A stretch of DNA of 64,000 nt from Bog-159 sp049511415 (GTDB taxonomy: Bacteria; Acidobacteriota; Terriglobia; Bryobacterales; Bryobacteraceae). Positions 61,049 through 64,000 of this stretch are shown here, piece by piece. Position 1 is the stretch's first letter, and the number at the start of each line of letters is the position of its first letter. The notes under the pieces were generated by a model. The model had not been told where the DNA came from and ran no database searches. It saw nothing but the letters and a program-made list of their open reading frames with translations. A program made the translations under genes and the position numbers. The DNA lies in the NCBI GenBank assembly GCA_049511415.1, contig JBEKYC010000024.1:1-64000 (forward strand). The letters are read 5' to 3'.

Positions 61049-64000
61049 TCAGCCTGCGCGCCGGGGGGAGGCGGCCTCCTTAGGGCTGTTGGGTACTGTG
61101 AACTTGAATGTAGCGCCCCTCCCAGCTTCCGATTCCACCCAGATGCGCCCACCATTGCGCTCGACAATCTTCTTACAAAGCGCGAGACCGATTCCCGTAC
61201 CGGGGATTTCGCTTCCATGCAAGCGTTTGAACATCCCGAACACCCTGTCCGTGTCTTGCGGATCGATACCGATTCCGTTATCCCGCACGGCAAACAGCCA
61301 CCCTTCCGCGTCTCTTTCGGCTGAGACATGGATTCGCGGAATTTCCTGGCTTCGGTACTTGATTGAATTCGAAATGAGGTTCTGAAAGAGCTGCGTCAGC
61401 ATAATCTCTTCGGCTATCACCGTCGGCAAAGGATCGGTAGTTATTATGGCGCCGCTCTCCGTAATAGCCGCCTGGAGGTTCAACAAGGCTTTGGCGAGAA
61501 CAGCGCCGCTATCGATCGGGGCGAAGCCGGCGTGTTCCTGCCCGTTGACCTCCCAATAGGTAAGCAGGGCTCTCAGCAGGGCTTCTATCCGCAGGGCCCC
61601 CTCCGTGGAATAGGAGATGTACCGGTCCGCTTCCTTGTCCAGCTTCCCTGTATATTCCTGCCCTAAGAGCTCGGTAAAGTTCACGACCATCCGCAGAGGT
61701 TCCTGTAAGTCGTGCGTAAGCGCGTAGGCGAAGTGTTGCAGTTCGGCGTTGGTTGTCCGGAGAGCTTCTTCAGCCTTTTTGCGCTCTGTTACGTCCTCAA
61801 TCGCCAGCAGGATCGTCCGGGCTTGCGCATTCGGATTGAAAATCTCGCTGGCGTTGAGCAGCATCACTTTCCGTCCGACATGCTCAAAGTCGTGGGTCAC
61901 CTCAAAGTCCCGGAAGGTGGAGCACGCGGGAAGAATGTTTTCCAGCAACTCGCGCAGCTTCGGGATATTCCATTGTCCGTTCCCCAGGTCGTAGATGAGA
62001 CGCCCCTCGGTCTCCTCCTGCGCGGCGTGGAACGTTTCGTAGAATGTCCGGTTCGCTTTCACGACTTCGAGGTTCTGGTTCAGGATCACCAAGGGCTCCC
62101 GCACGGTCTCTACAATCGCTTCGGCGAAATCCAGGCCGCGCTTGGCGGCATCGATATCGATCAACGTCAGCACGGCGCCGTCAGTCCGGCCATCCGGCCC
62201 CACGGAAGGAAGTACGCGTAGCGAATACCAGCGGCCATGCGAATCGCGCACGTCACGCGGTTTCCGGCTGCCGCCCTCCATCGCATCGAGCAGCAGACGC
62301 CGCAGGTCGGGCAGCTCCATTTGAGGCTGCAGATCGGTGATCGACCGTCCTACGTCGGAAGCGATCAGATTCAGCATAGGCTCAATGGCGCGCGTGAAGC
62401 GTCGAATGTGCAGATCCCGCCCAACCATGACCAGAGGTATGCTGATGCTTTCCAGAAGATTACTCAGATCCCGGTTGACTTTGCTGAATTCCACGTTGCT
62501 GATCTTCAGTTCTTCGTTCAGCGTGTTCAATTCTTCGTTGGCCGATTCCAATTCTTCCTGCGCGGTTTCCAATTCTTCGTTGCCCGCCTGCGCCTCTTCG
62601 TTCGCCGCTCTAAGCTGCTCCATGGTAGTGGCATTTTCCGCGACGATCGACCGCAGATACTCTTTGGTTGCGGCCAGCTCGTGCCGCAGCCGGGAGATTC
62701 CTCCGTTGTCCTCTATGGCTGTTTTGGGCGCCTCCGTCGCGCTGCCGTCCGGCTCGGCGTCCTCGAACAGGACCAGGAAATAGCGGTCCTGGGACGACGA
62801 GGGACTCCGGAACGGAATTACCCTGATCGTGACGTCTCTGAACTGGGCACCGCTTTCGATCCGAAAGCCGTCTTCTTTGGCTGCCGCGTTCGTCTGTCTG
62901 GCAACGCGGATCGCGTTTCCCAGGCCCGCAATTAAGCCCTCGCGCGCCAGTTTCAGGAGGTTCTGGGTCGGCTCGCCCGGCGATAGCTCCAGGTACGGTG
63001 CCGTGCGCCCGCGGACTTGAACAATATTCAGATCGTCGTCCACAATGGCGCCTGGGGGCCCGTGTTCTGCCAGCACCAACCGGTCGGCTTCCCGCAGCAC
63101 ATCCGGCCCGGCCCGGCCCTCGGAAATTCGCCGCCGGAGGTCGGCCCGGCCTTGCGCGCGGCGGTCCTCGGTGCGGCGTGGCGACGGCGTACTCGCGGCC
63201 GGCTGCAGACAATAAATTCTGTGGGTCTTCTCCACTTGACGAAACGCCTCGGAGAGCGTGCCGACACTTTCCGACGGACCGAGTAGCAGGAAACCGGCCG
63301 GCTTGAGGGCGTAGTGCAGGATCGCCAATACCTTGCGTTGGAATACGGCGCCGAGGTAGATGAGTACGTTGCAGCAACTGATGAGGTCCAGTTTGGAGAA
63401 AGGTGGGTCCTGCGCGATATTGTGCCGGGCAAAAACGCATAGGTCGCGGACGATCTTCGCGATCTGGTACCCGCGTTCCGTTTTGGTGAAGAAGCGCGCC
63501 AGCCGCCGCGGCGAGACATGCGCCAGCGCGGCGCCCGTGTACACGCCTGAACGGGCTGTGGCGATCGCCGTTTCGCTGATATCGGTGGCGAAAATCTCAA
63601 ATGGAACGCTCGCTTTAGTATCGTCCAGGAATTCCATGAGGCAGATAGCTATCGAATAGGCCTCCTCGCCCGTGGCGCAGCCGGGCACCCAGATCCGGAT
63701 CGGATCTTCGATTCCCCTATTCTCAAGCAGGGCGGGGAATACCGTCTCCTTCAGTTCCTCGAACATCCCTGGTTCACGAAAGAATGCCGTGACTGTGATA
63801 AAACAGCTCTCGCACAACGCGTCGGCTTCCTCGCGATTCTGGTCGAGATCGCGGCTGTAATCTTCCAGCCTTTCAAATCCGCGGAGGGTCATGCGGCGCT
63901 TGATACGCCGCGCGATGGTGCTCGGCTTGTATTGTGTGAAGTCCACTCCCGTAGCTTTCCGCACCGTCCGCAGGATCTTGGCCAGTTCCGCATCCATCGC
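61049..64000 (-). CDS. CheR methyltransferase-PAS-histidine kinase fusion (5' end outside window)
   Basis: At least 982 residues are visible. A CheR methyltransferase (about 5-270; YKPSTIARRIKRRM, FFREPGMFEEL, IWVPGCATGEEAYSIAICLMEF, LISCCNVLIYLG) comes first. A PAS-like region (300-420), a long coiled coil (about 440-520; EEAQAGNEELETAQEELESANEELN) and two more PAS domains (520-740) follow. The histidine kinase core has His762 in ALTHDLQEPLRM and an ATPase domain with DNGIGIDPQDTDRVFGMFKRLHG. The frame stays open to the window edge, and such proteins usually have a CheB methylesterase in front, so the true start is probably beyond base 64000. Confidence 0.93.
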   Translation of the reverse strand, partial: AMDAELAKILRTVRKATGVDFTQYKPSTIARRIKRRMTLRGFERLEDYSRDLDQNREEADALCESCFITVTAFFREPGMFEELKETVFPALLENRGIEDPIRIWVPGCATGEEAYSIAICLMEFLDDTKASVPFEIFATDISETAIATARSGVYTGAALAHVSPRRLARFFTKTERGYQIAKIVRDLCVFARHNIAQDPPFSKLDLISCCNVLIYLGAVFQRKVLAILHYALKPAGFLLLGPSESVGTLSEAFRQVEKTHRIYCLQPAASTPSPRRTEDRRAQGRADLRRRISEGRAGPDVLREADRLVLAEHGPPGAIVDDDLNIVQVRGRTAPYLELSPGEPTQNLLKLAREGLIAGLGNAIRVARQTNAAAKEDGFRIESGAQFRDVTIRVIPFRSPSSSQDRYFLVLFEDAEPDGSATEAPKTAIEDNGGISRLRHELAATKEYLRSIVAENATTMEQLRAANEEAQAGNEELETAQEELESANEELNTLNEELKISNVEFSKVNRDLSNLLESISIPLVMVGRDLHIRRFTRAIEPMLNLIASDVGRSITDLQPQMELPDLRRLLLDAMEGGSRKPRDVRDSHGRWYSLRVLPSVGPDGRTDGAVLTLIDIDAAKRGLDFAEAIVETVREPLVILNQNLEVVKANRTFYETFHAAQEETEGRLIYDLGNGQWNIPKLRELLENILPACSTFRDFEVTHDFEHVGRKVMLLNASEIFNPNAQARTILLAIEDVTERKKAEEALRTTNAELQHFAYALTHDLQEPLRMVVNFTELLGQEYTGKLDKEADRYISYSTEGALRIEALLRALLTYWEVNGQEHAGFAPIDSGAVLAKALLNLQAAITESGAIITTDPLPTVIAEEIMLTQLFQNLISNSIKYRSQEIPRIHVSAERDAEGWLFAVRDNGIGIDPQDTDRVFGMFKRLHGSEIPGTGIGLALCKKIVERNGGRIWVESEAGRGATFKFTVPNSPKEAASPRRAG

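Noticed and set aside
1..64000. tRNA or rRNA genes, CRISPR arrays, prophage or complete insertion sequence
   Set aside because: None was seen on reading both strands: no cloverleaf-like blocks, no regular direct repeats with spacers, no transposase or phage structural motifs.

Overview
The window looks like a chromosomal segment of a GC-rich, Gram-negative soil bacterium, most likely an acidobacterium of the Solibacter/Bryobacter type. This assignment is inferred from gene content and gene style: several sulfatases with their formylglycine-generating enzyme, a class D sortase with an LPATA-type substrate in a Gram-negative setting, GH130/GT4 glycan clusters, many small acidobacteria-style conserved proteins, and an N-type ATPase operon. 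I see no rRNA, tRNA, CRISPR array, phage or complete insertion sequence.

Layout. 1-2.3 kb: a partial sterol-desaturase-like gene, an RRM RNA-binding protein and two small conserved genes. 2.2-10.6 kb, minus strand: a sulfatase island with two intact sulfatases, one full-length broken sulfatase, two sulfatase fragments, one intact formylglycine-generating enzyme and a fragment of a second. 11.4-21.3 kb, minus strand: a tightly packed glycan and surface operon (LPATA-tailed protein, malic enzyme, zinc-ribbon protein, class D sortase, GT4 fusion, GH130, transglutaminase-like protein, GT4, GH130). 21.5-27 kb: regulators (a receiver protein, a Crp/Fnr protein, a triple-PAS sigma-54 activator) plus small stress proteins and a csbD pseudogene. 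27.3-54.0 kb, plus strand: about 26 kb of co-directional genes, comprising SYLF and OmpA envelope proteins, GroES/GroEL, a YflT-like protein, a PRC-barrel protein, glucan phosphorylase, phosphoketolase, mannose-6-phosphate isomerase, a phosphomannomutase-like HAD protein, GH130, the complete N-ATPase operon atpDCQRBEFAG, PPK2 and a P-type H+-ATPase. 53.9-64 kb: an AI-2E-family permease, GT4, a DksA-like protein, an Nramp-family transporter, three small envelope/stress proteins and two sensor kinases; the second kinase is a CheR fusion that runs off the window.

How the genes may work together (inference). The metabolic genes form an ATP-saving, phosphorolytic programme. GH130 enzymes could release mannose-1-phosphate from a beta-mannoside. 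The PMM-like protein and ManA would convert it to fructose-6-phosphate, and phosphoketolase would make acetyl phosphate from that. Glucan phosphorylase feeds in glucose-1-phosphate. PPK2, the N-ATPase and the H+-ATPase manage polyphosphate, nucleotide and ion-gradient energy. Seven intergenic sites match a -24/-12 pattern (TGG-N10-GC, mostly ending CGTGCA or CGTGCT) ahead of the stress and envelope genes, and a sigma-54 activator lies among them. I therefore read 21-61 kb as a candidate sigma-54-controlled energy-stress survival regulon.
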